NCBI GenBank assembly: GCA_949372755.1
Contig: CASIBO010000003.1
Span: 62,001-126,000, forward strand
DNA: 64,000 nt
Origin: UBA9926 sp018645765
GTDB taxonomy: Bacteria; Pseudomonadota; Gammaproteobacteria; Pseudomonadales; Azotimanducaceae
Direction: 5' to 3'
Shown piece after piece: positions 36,447 through 45,793 of this stretch. Positions within the stretch are counted from its first letter, which is position 1. Every line of letters starts with the position of its first letter. The notes below the pieces were generated by a model that saw only the letters and a list, made by a program, of their open reading frames with translations, had not been told where the DNA came from and ran no database searches. Position numbers and translations under genes: made by a program.

Positions 36447-37337
36447 TCACGGCACAATGCCGAGACCCGGCTCGATTGCCACCGAATACTCTGCCAACAG
36501 TGCGTCCATAAAGGCGGCGCGTCGCTTATCTTGTTCAGCAAGTCGCAGGGCCATAACGACCTTGGTTTTCACCTCCGAAAACGCCAAGACTCGCTCTGGC
36601 GTTACCGCCGCGATCAACACCAAATGAATGCCATGACGAGACGGCACAGGCCCCTGCCATACCTCCTGCGTCGCCGACAGCTGAAACACTCGGGCCGCAA
36701 AATCCGCCCCAAAATGGTCCACAATCAAGGGTTCGGCGCGGTCCACATAATTGCGGTGGTAGGCAAACCGCTGGCCGTACTGCCCGCCTTCTGAAAACGA
36801 AACCTTCGCGGCATTAAGCTGCTTCAAGTTTTCTGCGGCCAGTTCCAGTGTGGTTGTTTGTTCGCTCGCTTGTGATTCATAGTAAACGTGCGTGAATGTG
36901 ATCTGCGCTGGCGTGGAAAATTGGGCTTGATGCGCCTTGTAATAATCCGTCATCGCAGACGCTGACGGCGTGAACTCAGTTTCCGTCAATCCGGCGGCTG
37001 CAAAATCCATTTTTTGGACCATCCGCCGACGAATCACATAATCTGCTTCATCCAAACCAAAGGTTTTGGCCTTGCGATACAGCGCTTCCTCTTCTACGAA
37101 ATCCTTGACCACTTTTGATTGAGCAGATTGCGACAACCGTTGCCACTGTGCCAGCGCATCCTCGGGCGAGCGATTCTGACGATGCTGGATAAATTGAACC
37201 ATCGCCGCCTGATCCACGACAATCGTTCCAGCGCCAACCTTGCCCGGCTGCTCAAAAAAAAGCTGATTCAAACTAAAGAGAATCAGCCCGGCGACGACAA
37301 AATGGATCAGCGGTTCACGCAGGAAGGCTCTCGCCAT
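36447..37337 (-). CDS. Membrane-anchored PpiC-type peptidyl-prolyl isomerase
   Basis: This protein of about 296 residues has one N-terminal helix (LIHFVVAGLILFSLNQLFF) and a periplasmic region. The first part of that region is a helical chaperone-like segment (DALAQWQRLSQSAQSKVVKDFVEEEALYRKA). A parvulin-like domain follows (about 150-260), with QITFTHVYYES and WQGPVPSRHGIHLVLI. It resembles the 'PPIase' genes found between DUF3604 and HupE-like genes. The ATG at 37337 overlaps the DUF3604 stop by one base (TAATG), so translation is coupled. It probably helps fold or insert one of its neighbours. Confidence 0.78.
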   Translation of the reverse strand: MARAFLREPLIHFVVAGLILFSLNQLFFEQPGKVGAGTIVVDQAAMVQFIQHRQNRSPEDALAQWQRLSQSAQSKVVKDFVEEEALYRKAKTFGLDEADYVIRRRMVQKMDFAAAGLTETEFTPSASAMTDYYKAHQAQFSTPAQITFTHVYYESQASEQTTTLELAAENLKQLNAAKVSFSEGGQYGQRFAYHRNYVDRAEPLIVDHFGADFAARVFQLSATQEVWQGPVPSRHGIHLVLIAAVTPERVLAFSEVKTKVVMALRLAEQDKRRAAFMDALLAEYSVAIEPGLGIVP

Positions 37338-39223
37338 TAAGGCGTATACCAAATTGGCGAGGTGTAGGCGCGATCTTGGACCGAACGCGGCGCCTCATCC
37401 GGTAATGCGACGCCAAAATATGCAGCGTCCACCGTCGTCCATCGAGGACGCGGGATCTCCAGCACGCGCACATAATAAAATGCTCGTTCCGACGCATCGA
37501 AATTAGGGTCTTGCCAGTAGGTCGCAAGGTCTGCCGCACCAATGGTATTCAGGTAAGTCGCGGTTTCAATATCAACGGTTGAGCCAACCGCCTCGAGCTT
37601 ACCGGTCTTTGCATCGATCATCCGTTCTGCTGACCAAGCTACATCGTAAACTTGTTCTTGCAAGGCGCCGCTTGCATCCTGCCAGCCCTTGATGACTTGC
37701 ACCCGATCCAGGTTGGCGCCATCTGGATCTTTGGCAGCAGCGATCAAAAAGGTTGGCGCTGTTGACTCGGGCCCTTGGGTTATGTCGCCGCCCATCGGCA
37801 CCCCTTTTTCATATCCCCGCGCGACATAATCAGGTTGGTGAATGTCGCTTGCGTCGAATGACCAGCCACCGAAGAAACGAACTTGGATGCGGGATCCGGT
37901 GGTTGCATAAACTTCTCGGCGTTTCATGGCATCAAACAGCGAAGCGCGGGTATTTTCCTTCGCCCAGACCGCAGCATAACCTGCAGCGACCAGTCGCCAA
38001 TTTTTCCAAAGCGCATCGTTCGCCATCGCATTGGTCATCCGCTCAGGCTTGGGCTCGGATTCTGGGAACTTCCCAAAAAAATTATCTTCTTCGGTCGTGC
38101 TAATCGTGTTGTGACCGTCTGTACTGCCGATCAAACCAAATTTAAACGGGTTGATGCCAAGCTCTGCCTCCTTGGCCAACCCAAGTTTAAGGGCGCCGCG
38201 AGCATATTCATGCTCAAGCATCCAATCTTCTTTTGCCTGCGTTCGTCCGATATTATCAGCGTCCCAATTTTCGAAATCGGCAAATTCATCATTCGGCGAC
38301 AGGGTTGGATGCGCCTCACCATCGCCTTTAACCTGGGTCACCTCGTAGATCGGCTCCCACCGCGCTCGCAGCGCCGCATAATCCGCATCAATCGGTTGAC
38401 CATCAACGGTCACACTGGGGAACATCATCCCGTTGGAAATATTGCCATTGTGTGCGATGGCCATCACCTGGCCGCCGGTAGTTGCCTCGTACTTGGCAAG
38501 CGCGCGCCAGAGATCCTGCGGATCACGACTCGTTTGAGAGGTGAAAGGCGGAAGCTGTGAAACCTCATCAAAGTCATCCCGGTACAATACCACTCGGTGC
38601 AAATTGTTACCGTCGATCATCGACGTCCATTCATAACCGGAGAATGCCGTAAACTGGCCGGGTTCATTGAAGGTATCGGCGGTGCGCACAACGTCATCCC
38701 ATATCAGCCGCTGCGCCGCTTCTGGGAACGGGTAGTTATTGGCTGGATCCTGCATACTGTTGACAAACGAGGCCATCATCTTACCCGGGTCGCCATCTGC
38801 AATATAACCTGACCATTGCCCACCCGCGGTGGTTTCAGTCACGATAGGATCACCCACGTTGTACCGGTAGTAGCCGCCCAAATACTCAGCATGATCCGAG
38901 ACCACCAGAAAATCCAAGGGCCGTTTGAGCTTCACAGTCATGCCATTGTGCGCGATCGTTTCCTGACCCCGAGCGAACCGGTAAGCGTCCGCTGGCGTTA
39001 AGTTTTGATTTCCCAAAGAGTACGCATCTGCCGAGTTACGAGTATGCAAATGGGTATCACCCCAATAGACATTCTGAGGATAGTCTTCAGTGGATGGCAG
39101 GGAGTAAGGTTTTTCGGTTTCCGCTAAGGCCTGCTGCCCGAGCAGCGCTGCCAGAATTACGCAGCTTTGCGGCAGGACCGATTTAAGGCCTAACGGTCTT
39201 GATCGATTTATCTTCTGACTCAC
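37337..39223 (-). CDS. Secreted DUF3604 family protein
   Basis: This protein of about 628 residues has a signal peptide (SVLPQSCVILAALLGQQALA). The mature protein begins with YWGDTHLHTRNSADAY, a histidine-rich motif like the metal site of PHP-domain phosphoesterases. Further histidines follow in VVSDHAEYLGG, VMAIAHNGN and LIGSTDGHNT. DUF3604 proteins are periplasmic or outer-membrane-associated, and their function is unknown. The open frame starts at GTG 39262. I prefer GTG 39223, with GAGGGG nine bases upstream. It is the first gene of a three-gene coupled operon with a PPIase and a HupE-like protein. Confidence 0.85.
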   Translation of the reverse strand: MSQKINRSRPLGLKSVLPQSCVILAALLGQQALAETEKPYSLPSTEDYPQNVYWGDTHLHTRNSADAYSLGNQNLTPADAYRFARGQETIAHNGMTVKLKRPLDFLVVSDHAEYLGGYYRYNVGDPIVTETTAGGQWSGYIADGDPGKMMASFVNSMQDPANNYPFPEAAQRLIWDDVVRTADTFNEPGQFTAFSGYEWTSMIDGNNLHRVVLYRDDFDEVSQLPPFTSQTSRDPQDLWRALAKYEATTGGQVMAIAHNGNISNGMMFPSVTVDGQPIDADYAALRARWEPIYEVTQVKGDGEAHPTLSPNDEFADFENWDADNIGRTQAKEDWMLEHEYARGALKLGLAKEAELGINPFKFGLIGSTDGHNTISTTEEDNFFGKFPESEPKPERMTNAMANDALWKNWRLVAAGYAAVWAKENTRASLFDAMKRREVYATTGSRIQVRFFGGWSFDASDIHQPDYVARGYEKGVPMGGDITQGPESTAPTFLIAAAKDPDGANLDRVQVIKGWQDASGALQEQVYDVAWSAERMIDAKTGKLEAVGSTVDIETATYLNTIGAADLATYWQDPNFDASERAFYYVRVLEIPRPRWTTVDAAYFGVALPDEAPRSVQDRAYTSPIWYTP

Positions 39224-39467
39224 GATTATAATCCCCTCTTTAACCCTTGATTCAATTGACACGGTTGCCCAGTCGCGGCCGGTGTCAATCTTTTGTGTTT
39301 TTTCCCGACAACTCAGCGCGCTAGGAACGCCTCCATACTACCCGATTCTAAAGCCGCGCGACGGATCCTTGCTTGGACACTTTCCTTGACGTCAACAGCG
39401 CGCGCAGTGCAAACCTCAGCGTCGGCGACGGAATGCACTGCAATTATACCAACTCAGCGCCTTGTAG

Positions 39468-40130
39468 TTAGGCCTCCCATTGATCAAATCGAAGAATTTC
39501 TGATAACGGTTTCCGCGTAACCGGCCCGAATTTTCCCAGCGGGTAGCCAACCGGAATTAAGCAAAAAGCACCCATGGTTTCAGGTAGATTCAGAACCTTG
39601 GCAACCGCTGCTTGATCTTGCAGGGCCAGAGTCGTGGGCGCCGCGCCCAAGCCAAGCGCCCTTGCGGCGAGCAATAAATTTTGAATGCCCGGCCAGATTG
39701 ACCCGCCCCCTCGCGCCATCATCGCCGCATCCGCTTTCACGCCAAAATCCATGCAGGCAATAATCAAGGCTGGAATTTCATGCAGGTGTTCCATCTGCCA
39801 AAGCACGCTCTTCATCATGCGCGTGCGTTTTTCTTGATCTTGATGTGGCAGGGATCCAGGGTTCTCGATCATCGGACCAATATAATCATTCACGCCAGCG
39901 CGATTGAGCTTGGCCAATTCCGCCTTCACGTCAGGATCCTGAACAATCATCCACCGACCGGATTGCATATTCGAACCCGACGGCGCTTGATTGGCAGCAT
40001 CCACTAGCTTAACCAGCAGTTCCTGGGGAATCGGTTTGGTGTCGAGCTTTCGCATGGCCCGGCACTGGTAGATGGTATCAAACAGGCTCATAGCATCGCC
40101 TGACCCGCTATTGGTTTCGTTTATCGTCAT
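39468..40130 (-). CDS. Nitroreductase family protein (first copy)
   Basis: This 220-residue FMN-dependent enzyme has the N-terminal FDTIYQCRAMRKLDTKPIP motif with phosphate-binding arginines, AANQAPSGSNMQSGRWMIV, and the C-terminal RALGLGAAPTTLA and CLIPVGYPLGKFGPVTRKP. It reduces nitro compounds, quinones or similar acceptors with NAD(P)H. AAGGGG six bases before the ATG supports the start. It stands alone between the DUF3604 operon and a 368-bp gap. The physiological substrate is unknown. Confidence 0.85.
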   Translation of the reverse strand: MTINETNSGSGDAMSLFDTIYQCRAMRKLDTKPIPQELLVKLVDAANQAPSGSNMQSGRWMIVQDPDVKAELAKLNRAGVNDYIGPMIENPGSLPHQDQEKRTRMMKSVLWQMEHLHEIPALIIACMDFGVKADAAMMARGGGSIWPGIQNLLLAARALGLGAAPTTLALQDQAAVAKVLNLPETMGAFCLIPVGYPLGKFGPVTRKPLSEILRFDQWEA

Positions 40131-40498
40131 GATTTACCCCTTTCTAGCGCGATGAACTGGCTTATCCAGTCATCAAAAAAATGTTAAGCAACGACCGGCC
40201 GCGCCTTTTTGCCCCGCGACCGCAAAATGAATGCTGCATTAAACCTGAAATCGCCTAGCGCGAAATTTTGCGCGGTAGCCGGACGACTCGTTCAAACCCA
40301 GCTAAGTCCAACCCCTTCTAACCCCTTCTAACCCCTTCCAACCCACACACAATCCGATGGGCTAAAACCCTTGGCCCGGATGCTAGGTCTGGCGCGCTCA
40401 TTCAATTAGCTTTCAAAATAGTGTGCTGCACCGAATTGCGCCCTGCTCAAATGATGACTGTTTTAGCGCTGGATCTCGAACAACACGAATAATCAGAC
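40131..40498. other. 368-bp gap with a short 10-bp tandem repeat
   Basis: No gene is seen. Three 10-bp units (AACCCCTTC plus T, T or C) at 40310-40339 are preceded by a partial copy and followed by AACCCACAC. A near-palindrome GCGCGAAATTTTGCGC is at about 40259-40274. The rest is featureless. Confidence 0.5.
40310..40339. repeat. 10-bp tandem repeat, three units
   Basis: AACCCCTTCT, AACCCCTTCT and AACCCCTTCC are consecutive. It is intergenic, on the 3' side of the carotenoid oxygenase gene. Confidence 0.8.
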
Positions 40499-41890
40499 TC
40501 AACCGGGCACCCAAGACGCATGAAACCCATGGGGCACGCGGCTTGGGATTTTAATGCGAGCAACCGCTGGGCCTTCGAAGTTTTGAGCATCGATAATGTG
40601 GCATTCGCAACTCCGGTCATGGATGTCGTTCACAAAACAAATGACGTAGCCGTCGTCCTCTGATTGCGCGTTACGCTTTGGCGCAAAGACCGCTTCGCCC
40701 GATTCCTTATCCAGACCAAATTCATGGACTTGTACCGCCCCCGTCTGATTATCATATTTTAGCTCAGCATCGAAGGTCGCCCGCTCATCCACTCGAAACC
40801 GGGCTGCGTAGGTGAACCGATTTTGATAGCCAACCAAGTCATCCTGAATCCGAGGAAAGTCGCAATAGTCATTCGCGAGTAGCAACTTTGAGCTCACCGC
40901 GCCGGTTGTCAGGTTCAACCGCCACTCGTGCAATCGCCCCAGTTGCTCCCGCACGTCTTGATCGGCACTCGTCTCAATCGCGCCGCGATCCGACCGACAG
41001 GCCTGCAAAACAATCTCATCCCCGTCCTCCCAAGCATTGGCAACATGAAACAAAAAACTTTCTTCAATTTCAAACCAACGAATGCTGTCATCGGAGCCAA
41101 ATCGGGGCACCACGCCGATCCGGCAGCCATTTTCCGGCTCCCAACCAATCATGGATTCACCCTTCAGCAACTTGTCAAAATCAAATACCAGGGGCAGATC
41201 TGGAAAGATCGTATAGTGAGCGGTGATGGCGCAATCGTGCATCATGACCCCTTTCGGAATCGTAATTTCCTGAGTATGAACCGCGCGGCCCTCGGCGCTG
41301 ACCACTGAGTAAGTCAGGTACGGCGGAAAGGGCGAATACCCAAACGTCATCATCTCCCCGGTTTTGGCGTCCACCTTTGGGTGGGCCGTAAAGTTGTGAT
41401 TGAGGGTTCCGTCAAAGTCATGCTCTCCGACAGTCGTCAAATCGGGCAAGGACACTTCGTAGGGCGTGCCACCCTCCATCAAACCAAACAATTTCCCCTG
41501 ATGAAAGACCATCGCAGTGTTGCCCGTGTTTTTGCTCTTCGGCATCTCGCCTCTCGCGATGACATCGCCAAACAGATTCAGGCCAGGATAGATCCACTCA
41601 CCTTTTTCGCGCTCTTCTTGTAAGCCTTGTGAATCAATGAACTTATTACGGTAGGTTGCTTTGCCCCCAGAAAAAGCGACGCTATGGATCATGCCATCGC
41701 CATCAAAGATGTGATATCGGTCCATATCTGGAACGAAATAGGGGTTCGGTCCAATCCGAAGAAAGTGTCCACTGAGATCGCTTGGGATATCACCGATGAC
41801 CTCAAGGTCTGCCGCCTCGATCTCATCAAACACAGGCTCGTTATTACCCGATAGATATCGACTGGTATACTCCACTGGTCTTGCTGACAT
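40499..41890 (-). CDS. Carotenoid cleavage oxygenase family protein (second copy)
   Basis: This 463-residue RPE65/CCD-family enzyme has iron-ligand histidines His170 (TAHPK), His218 (MMHDC), His282 (FHVANAW) and His457 (GFHASWVP). The N-terminal LSGHFLRIGPNPYFVP and DGDGMIHSV are typical. It differs throughout from the copy at 20673, so the two probably cleave different substrates, such as carotenoids, apocarotenoids or stilbenes. TAGGAG six bases upstream supports the ATG. It lies downstream of the DadA-like gene on the same strand with a 219-bp gap. Confidence 0.9.
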   Translation of the reverse strand: MSARPVEYTSRYLSGNNEPVFDEIEAADLEVIGDIPSDLSGHFLRIGPNPYFVPDMDRYHIFDGDGMIHSVAFSGGKATYRNKFIDSQGLQEEREKGEWIYPGLNLFGDVIARGEMPKSKNTGNTAMVFHQGKLFGLMEGGTPYEVSLPDLTTVGEHDFDGTLNHNFTAHPKVDAKTGEMMTFGYSPFPPYLTYSVVSAEGRAVHTQEITIPKGVMMHDCAITAHYTIFPDLPLVFDFDKLLKGESMIGWEPENGCRIGVVPRFGSDDSIRWFEIEESFLFHVANAWEDGDEIVLQACRSDRGAIETSADQDVREQLGRLHEWRLNLTTGAVSSKLLLANDYCDFPRIQDDLVGYQNRFTYAARFRVDERATFDAELKYDNQTGAVQVHEFGLDKESGEAVFAPKRNAQSEDDGYVICFVNDIHDRSCECHIIDAQNFEGPAVARIKIPSRVPHGFHASWVPG

Positions 41891-42109
41891 ATTGATCTCC
41901 TAGGTTGTTCAACACTCTGTTTAAATGCCGGCCGAAAGGCCCGTCTCGCCGGCGCCAAACAGCGCCCGAGCTCACCCAAAATAACCTGCACGGTCCGGAT
42001 CAGCAAGCGCTCAAAAAACGACGTGCGTTTTCGGTAGCCCGCCCTGAATCCTATAGGCCCCTTCCTGACGGCCGTTTGATATCCCGATCCTCAACCAATC
42101 GTTCCCAGA

Positions 42110-43354
42110 TTAGAAACGATCAACTCGATAATCCTTAAGGGGCACCTCGGGCAGCGTGTTTTGCACCAGCGCTGCCACGAGGCTCGCCGTCATCGGCGCA
42201 AGCGTGAGACCGATATGACCATGACCGAAGGCATAGATAATTTGACGGCCGATCCGGGACTCAGAGATCACCGGACGACTGTCCGGCATAGACGGACGAA
42301 ACCCAAGCCAGCTTCTCGAGGCAGTCTTCAGTTCAGGAAACAGGTCACGCACCCGGTGAGACAAGAACGACAAACGATCCGCGGTTGGCGGCGCCTGCAG
42401 GCCGCCCAGTTCGACTGTGCCCGCGACCCGCAGTCGACCAGTCATGGGGCTCATGTAAAACCCAGATTCCGCTGCACAAACGGGTCGAAGCACTCGATTG
42501 CTTTCACCGTCATACTCCACATGGTAGCCACGCTCGGTTTCTAGGGGCACAAGGTCCCCGACTTGATCTGCTAAGAACTTAGAATGGGCGCCTGCCGCAA
42601 TGACAACTTGGCGAGCGTTCACCCGCAGGCCATTTCCCAGGTGTAGGACCACTTGGCGCTTTTGAGCCGACAAGCCAACAACCGACTCTGGCAGGATTCG
42701 TACGCCATCTGCTTCGGCCCTGCGGGCAATCAGGCCAACGAGATGGCCAGGATCGGAAACCGACAACGCGTCCGGAAAAAAGGCGCCGCCCCCCTCAACC
42801 TGCGGCAGGTGCGGCTCCAACTGGGCGATCTCACCCGGATTAAGCAGTTCAACGCTGACGCCAAAAGCCTGCCGGCGGCGCATATCTTGCCGGCCCGCTT
42901 GATAGCGAGCTTCGTTATTAAACACGTACAAGCACCCTTTGTTTTGGATGAGATGATCTGCCTGAAGGTCGTCTGCTAAACCCTGCCACCGGGTCCCAGC
43001 GTCAAGAGTAAGTGCCGCAATGGCTCGCATATTGTTCTCAGAACGACCGGGAAATGACTGCCAAGCAAATTGTGCAAGCCATGGCAGCAAAGCCAACAAG
43101 GCGCCCTGACGGATACTAAACGGGCCCTGTCGATCAAACAGCAACCCTGGCAATCGCTTTAGTAATGCTGGGGACCCGACCGGTGCAATCGCAAAGTCCG
43201 CAATCGTGCCCGCATTGCCGAAAGATGCGCCAGATCCCGGTGGGCTAGGATCGATAACAACAACAGATCGACCCAAGCGCTGCAACGTGAGCGCCGAGGT
43301 CAGACCCACAACCCCTGCCCCAATAACAACGACATCTTCCTCTATTGCTTGCAA
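42110..43354 (-). CDS. FAD-dependent amino acid oxidase, DadA-like
   Basis: This flavoprotein of about 414 residues begins with the FAD motif VVVIGAGVVGLTSALTLQRLG. It continues with GSGASFGNAGTIADFAIAPVGSP and the C-terminal WLGFRPSMPDSRPVIS and YAFGHGHIGLTLAPMTA. These are hallmarks of D-amino acid dehydrogenase (DadA)-like proteins, which oxidise D-amino acids or related imino acids and feed electrons to the respiratory chain. The start is a TTG. The one at 43354 has GGAGG five bases upstream and is preferred to the TTG at 43360. A perfect 12-bp tandem duplication lies just upstream at 43365-43388. It could equally be a hydroxyproline-2-epimerase-pathway oxidase. Confidence 0.8.
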   Translation of the reverse strand: MQAIEEDVVVIGAGVVGLTSALTLQRLGRSVVVIDPSPPGSGASFGNAGTIADFAIAPVGSPALLKRLPGLLFDRQGPFSIRQGALLALLPWLAQFAWQSFPGRSENNMRAIAALTLDAGTRWQGLADDLQADHLIQNKGCLYVFNNEARYQAGRQDMRRRQAFGVSVELLNPGEIAQLEPHLPQVEGGGAFFPDALSVSDPGHLVGLIARRAEADGVRILPESVVGLSAQKRQVVLHLGNGLRVNARQVVIAAGAHSKFLADQVGDLVPLETERGYHVEYDGESNRVLRPVCAAESGFYMSPMTGRLRVAGTVELGGLQAPPTADRLSFLSHRVRDLFPELKTASRSWLGFRPSMPDSRPVISESRIGRQIIYAFGHGHIGLTLAPMTASLVAALVQNTLPEVPLKDYRVDRF

Positions 43355-43364
43355 ATGCAACCTC

Positions 43365-43388
43365 CGCTGGTTTGGCCGCTGGTTTGGC
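43365..43388. repeat. Perfect 12-bp tandem duplication
   Basis: CGCTGGTTTGGC occurs twice with no spacer, about 11 bases upstream of the DadA-like start. It looks like a recent slippage event. Confidence 0.8.
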
Positions 43389-43578
43389 GCGACTAACGCG
43401 CCGGTCTTGTACTTAATTCACCCACGACGCAGGCAAATTGTCAAAGACCGACCTGTCAGGGCAGGCATTGCACCGGATCATTGTTGCATCCCCAAAACGT
43501 CAACCAACACCTTGGCAGACCTAGACGAGGGGGCGACTTCTGGTTAACCTCCAAGACAAGCAAAAATAAGGACTTCCA

Positions 43579-44754
43579 ATGACCTACGCGCCAGCCGAGC
43601 AACGGTATTTCGATGCAGACAGCCACATCATGGAACTGCCCAATTTTTTAAAAGCGTATGCGGATCCGAAGCTACGGGACGATATTCCAGAAGTCAGCTA
43701 CAGCGCCTCGCTGGTCACCGATGAAGAAGTTGCCATCATTATGGCCCAAGGCGGACGCCACAGTGACGAGCACATCCAAGCGCAAATCGCCCTAGGGGAT
43801 GACCTCATCGCGCACTCCAAGGAAATCCAAGCCTTGGGGGCCTTTAACAAGCAAGACCGAACGCAGGCGCTGGATCTACTCGGCTTCGATAAACAACTTG
43901 TTTTCGCAACCCACAGTGTGGCCTTTCCATTTCATCCCAGCTCGAAAAAAGACCCCACGCTTCGGTATGGCGCAACCCGCGCGCACAATCGGCATATGGC
44001 CGACTTCTGCGATACCGATGCGAGGCTTATGGGCGTTGGCATCGTGCCTCTGGATGACCCCTCTCGAGCGATGGCCGAACTGGAATTCGCGCTGGATTTG
44101 GGCTTGGAAGCGATTTGGGTACCCCATCGCGCTCCCATTGACCGATCCCCCGGACATGTCGATTTAGATCCCTTCTGGGCCCTACTGGCGGAATCCGGCA
44201 CACCCTTTGTATTGCATGTGGGCGGCGCGCCCCTGCAAGCTTTGAAGGCCTGGAGCAACAACGGTCGTGCAGCCGTCAGAGATTGGATGGGGGGCGGCGA
44301 AAATGTTCGCACCAAAGATGCCGCCGTGATGCATCAACCACCCGAAACCTTTTTGTCGATGTTGATCCTCGATGGCGTGCTTGACCGAAACCCCGGTTTA
44401 CGCGGCGCCGCCGTTGAACTCGGCGCCGGCTGGGTCCCTGAAATGGTTAGGCGGCTCGATTGGGTAACAAAAATTTATAGCCGAGTCGATGAGTCAGTTC
44501 GCTTCGAACGCGCGCCGAGCGAGCAGATTCGTCAACAACTGGCATTCACCCCTTTCCCAAATGAGAATGTCGCAGATCTGATCGACGACTCAAATGAAGA
44601 TCTTTACCTTTTCTCGAGTGATTACCCGCATGTCGAGGGCGGCCGCAATCCAATTGGCAAGTTTGAGTCTTATCTCACTGACGCCAATCCTGTGGTGAAA
44701 GAAAAGTTTTATGCGGACAACTTTTTAAGGCTGTGGCCTCACGCCGCGGCATAA
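43579..44754 (+). CDS. Amidohydrolase family (ACMSD-like) metal-dependent hydrolase/decarboxylase
   Basis: This 391-residue Amidohydrolase_2 protein starts with RYFDADSHIMELP, the N-terminal metal motif, and contains VDLDPFWALLAESGTPFVLHVGGAP and LFSSDYPHVEGGRNPI near the C-terminus. Members hydrolyse or decarboxylate ring-cleavage products and related acids, including ACMSD and 5-carboxyvanillate decarboxylases. AAGGA six bases upstream supports the ATG. It is followed 115 bp later by roxA, which is probably unrelated. Substrate unknown. Confidence 0.85.
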   Translation: MTYAPAEQRYFDADSHIMELPNFLKAYADPKLRDDIPEVSYSASLVTDEEVAIIMAQGGRHSDEHIQAQIALGDDLIAHSKEIQALGAFNKQDRTQALDLLGFDKQLVFATHSVAFPFHPSSKKDPTLRYGATRAHNRHMADFCDTDARLMGVGIVPLDDPSRAMAELEFALDLGLEAIWVPHRAPIDRSPGHVDLDPFWALLAESGTPFVLHVGGAPLQALKAWSNNGRAAVRDWMGGGENVRTKDAAVMHQPPETFLSMLILDGVLDRNPGLRGAAVELGAGWVPEMVRRLDWVTKIYSRVDESVRFERAPSEQIRQQLAFTPFPNENVADLIDDSNEDLYLFSSDYPHVEGGRNPIGKFESYLTDANPVVKEKFYADNFLRLWPHAAA

Positions 44755-44763
44755 TGGCAACCG

Positions 44764-44776
44764 CGGGCTAGGCCCG
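44764..44776 (+). terminator. Short GC stem after the amidohydrolase gene
   Basis: The stem CGGGC-tag-GCCCG begins seven bases past the stop codon. It has no U-tract. It is a weak candidate. Confidence 0.25.
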
Positions 44777-44869
44777 ATTCATAGACTCAACGGCCTGCCA
44801 GAACCTCTTAGGCCGCGGCGATCGTTTAGCACGCGGCATCCGGTAACCATTGATTTTGGCGCCTTTCCT

Positions 44870-45793
44870 ATGACCCTATTGGGTGAAATATCTACAAGGA
44901 CCTTCCTTGAAACCTATTGGCAGCAGCAACCCTTGCTCGTTCGGGACGCACTCCCGAATTGGCCGTCCCCCCTGTCCGGTGACGAACTCGCCGGACTCGC
45001 GATGGAACCGGATGTCGCGTCCCGAATGGTGCGAGGCTCCGAAGATCAAGACCCATGGTCGGTGGCCTTCGGCCCGTTTGAAGCCGCTGATTTCGCAACG
45101 CTGCCGACATCCAATTGGTCTTTATTGGTACAGAGCACCGATCTGTGGGTTCCCGAAATTGCAGCGCTAAAACATCAGTTTCATTTCCTACCGAGCTGGC
45201 GACTCGACGACATCATGGTGAGCTTTGCGCCCCCCGGCGGCAGCGTCGGTCCGCACTTTGATCAGTACGATGTATTTTTGATTCAGGTTGAGGGTCGCAG
45301 GCATTGGAAAATAGGCCAGCGATGCGATGAAGACACGGCCCTGCTACCGGGCACAGATCTCAGTATTCTGGCGGATTTCCAAACGGCGACTGAGCACACG
45401 TTATCCCCTGGCGATATGCTCTACATACCGCCCGGAGTCGCGCATCATGGTGTTGCGCTCGACAACTGCCTGACCTATTCGGTCGGCTTCCGCGCCCCAA
45501 CGCTCGGCGAGATGATCTCGGACCTTGCCACCGACTTGGTCACGGAGCCTGATCAATTGGTTTATCGCGATCCAGCCCCGTCGCTTTGGCAACAGGATCA
45601 GATCACCGATGCACACATCGATCAAATACAAACTATGGTTCAAGCGTTAGCCAATGACCGCCGCCGCCTTGCCGACTGGTTTGCACGATATGTGACTCGA
45701 CCAAAGTCTGAGCCGGGCACCACTCCCGTTATTGAGCACCGAACTGCTGAAACCCAGCGTGGTCAGTACCGAAATGGTGTGCAGGAAGCCTAA
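44870..45793 (+). CDS. roxA: Ribosomal-protein oxygenase, RoxA/YcfD-like cupin
   Basis: This 307-residue JmjC/cupin 2-oxoglutarate oxygenase has iron ligands His129 and Asp131 in GPHFDQYDVFLIQVEGRRHW and His192 in YIPPGVAHHGV. The N-terminal QQPLLVRDALPNW and the following SPEDxVA-like region match YcfD, the arginine hydroxylase of ribosomal protein L16. The C-terminal winged-helix part (about 205-290) has RAPTLGEMISDLATDLV. The order and length fit the gammaproteobacterial enzyme. The ribosome site is weak. Confidence 0.85.
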   Translation: MTLLGEISTRTFLETYWQQQPLLVRDALPNWPSPLSGDELAGLAMEPDVASRMVRGSEDQDPWSVAFGPFEAADFATLPTSNWSLLVQSTDLWVPEIAALKHQFHFLPSWRLDDIMVSFAPPGGSVGPHFDQYDVFLIQVEGRRHWKIGQRCDEDTALLPGTDLSILADFQTATEHTLSPGDMLYIPPGVAHHGVALDNCLTYSVGFRAPTLGEMISDLATDLVTEPDQLVYRDPAPSLWQQDQITDAHIDQIQTMVQALANDRRRLADWFARYVTRPKSEPGTTPVIEHRTAETQRGQYRNGVQEA

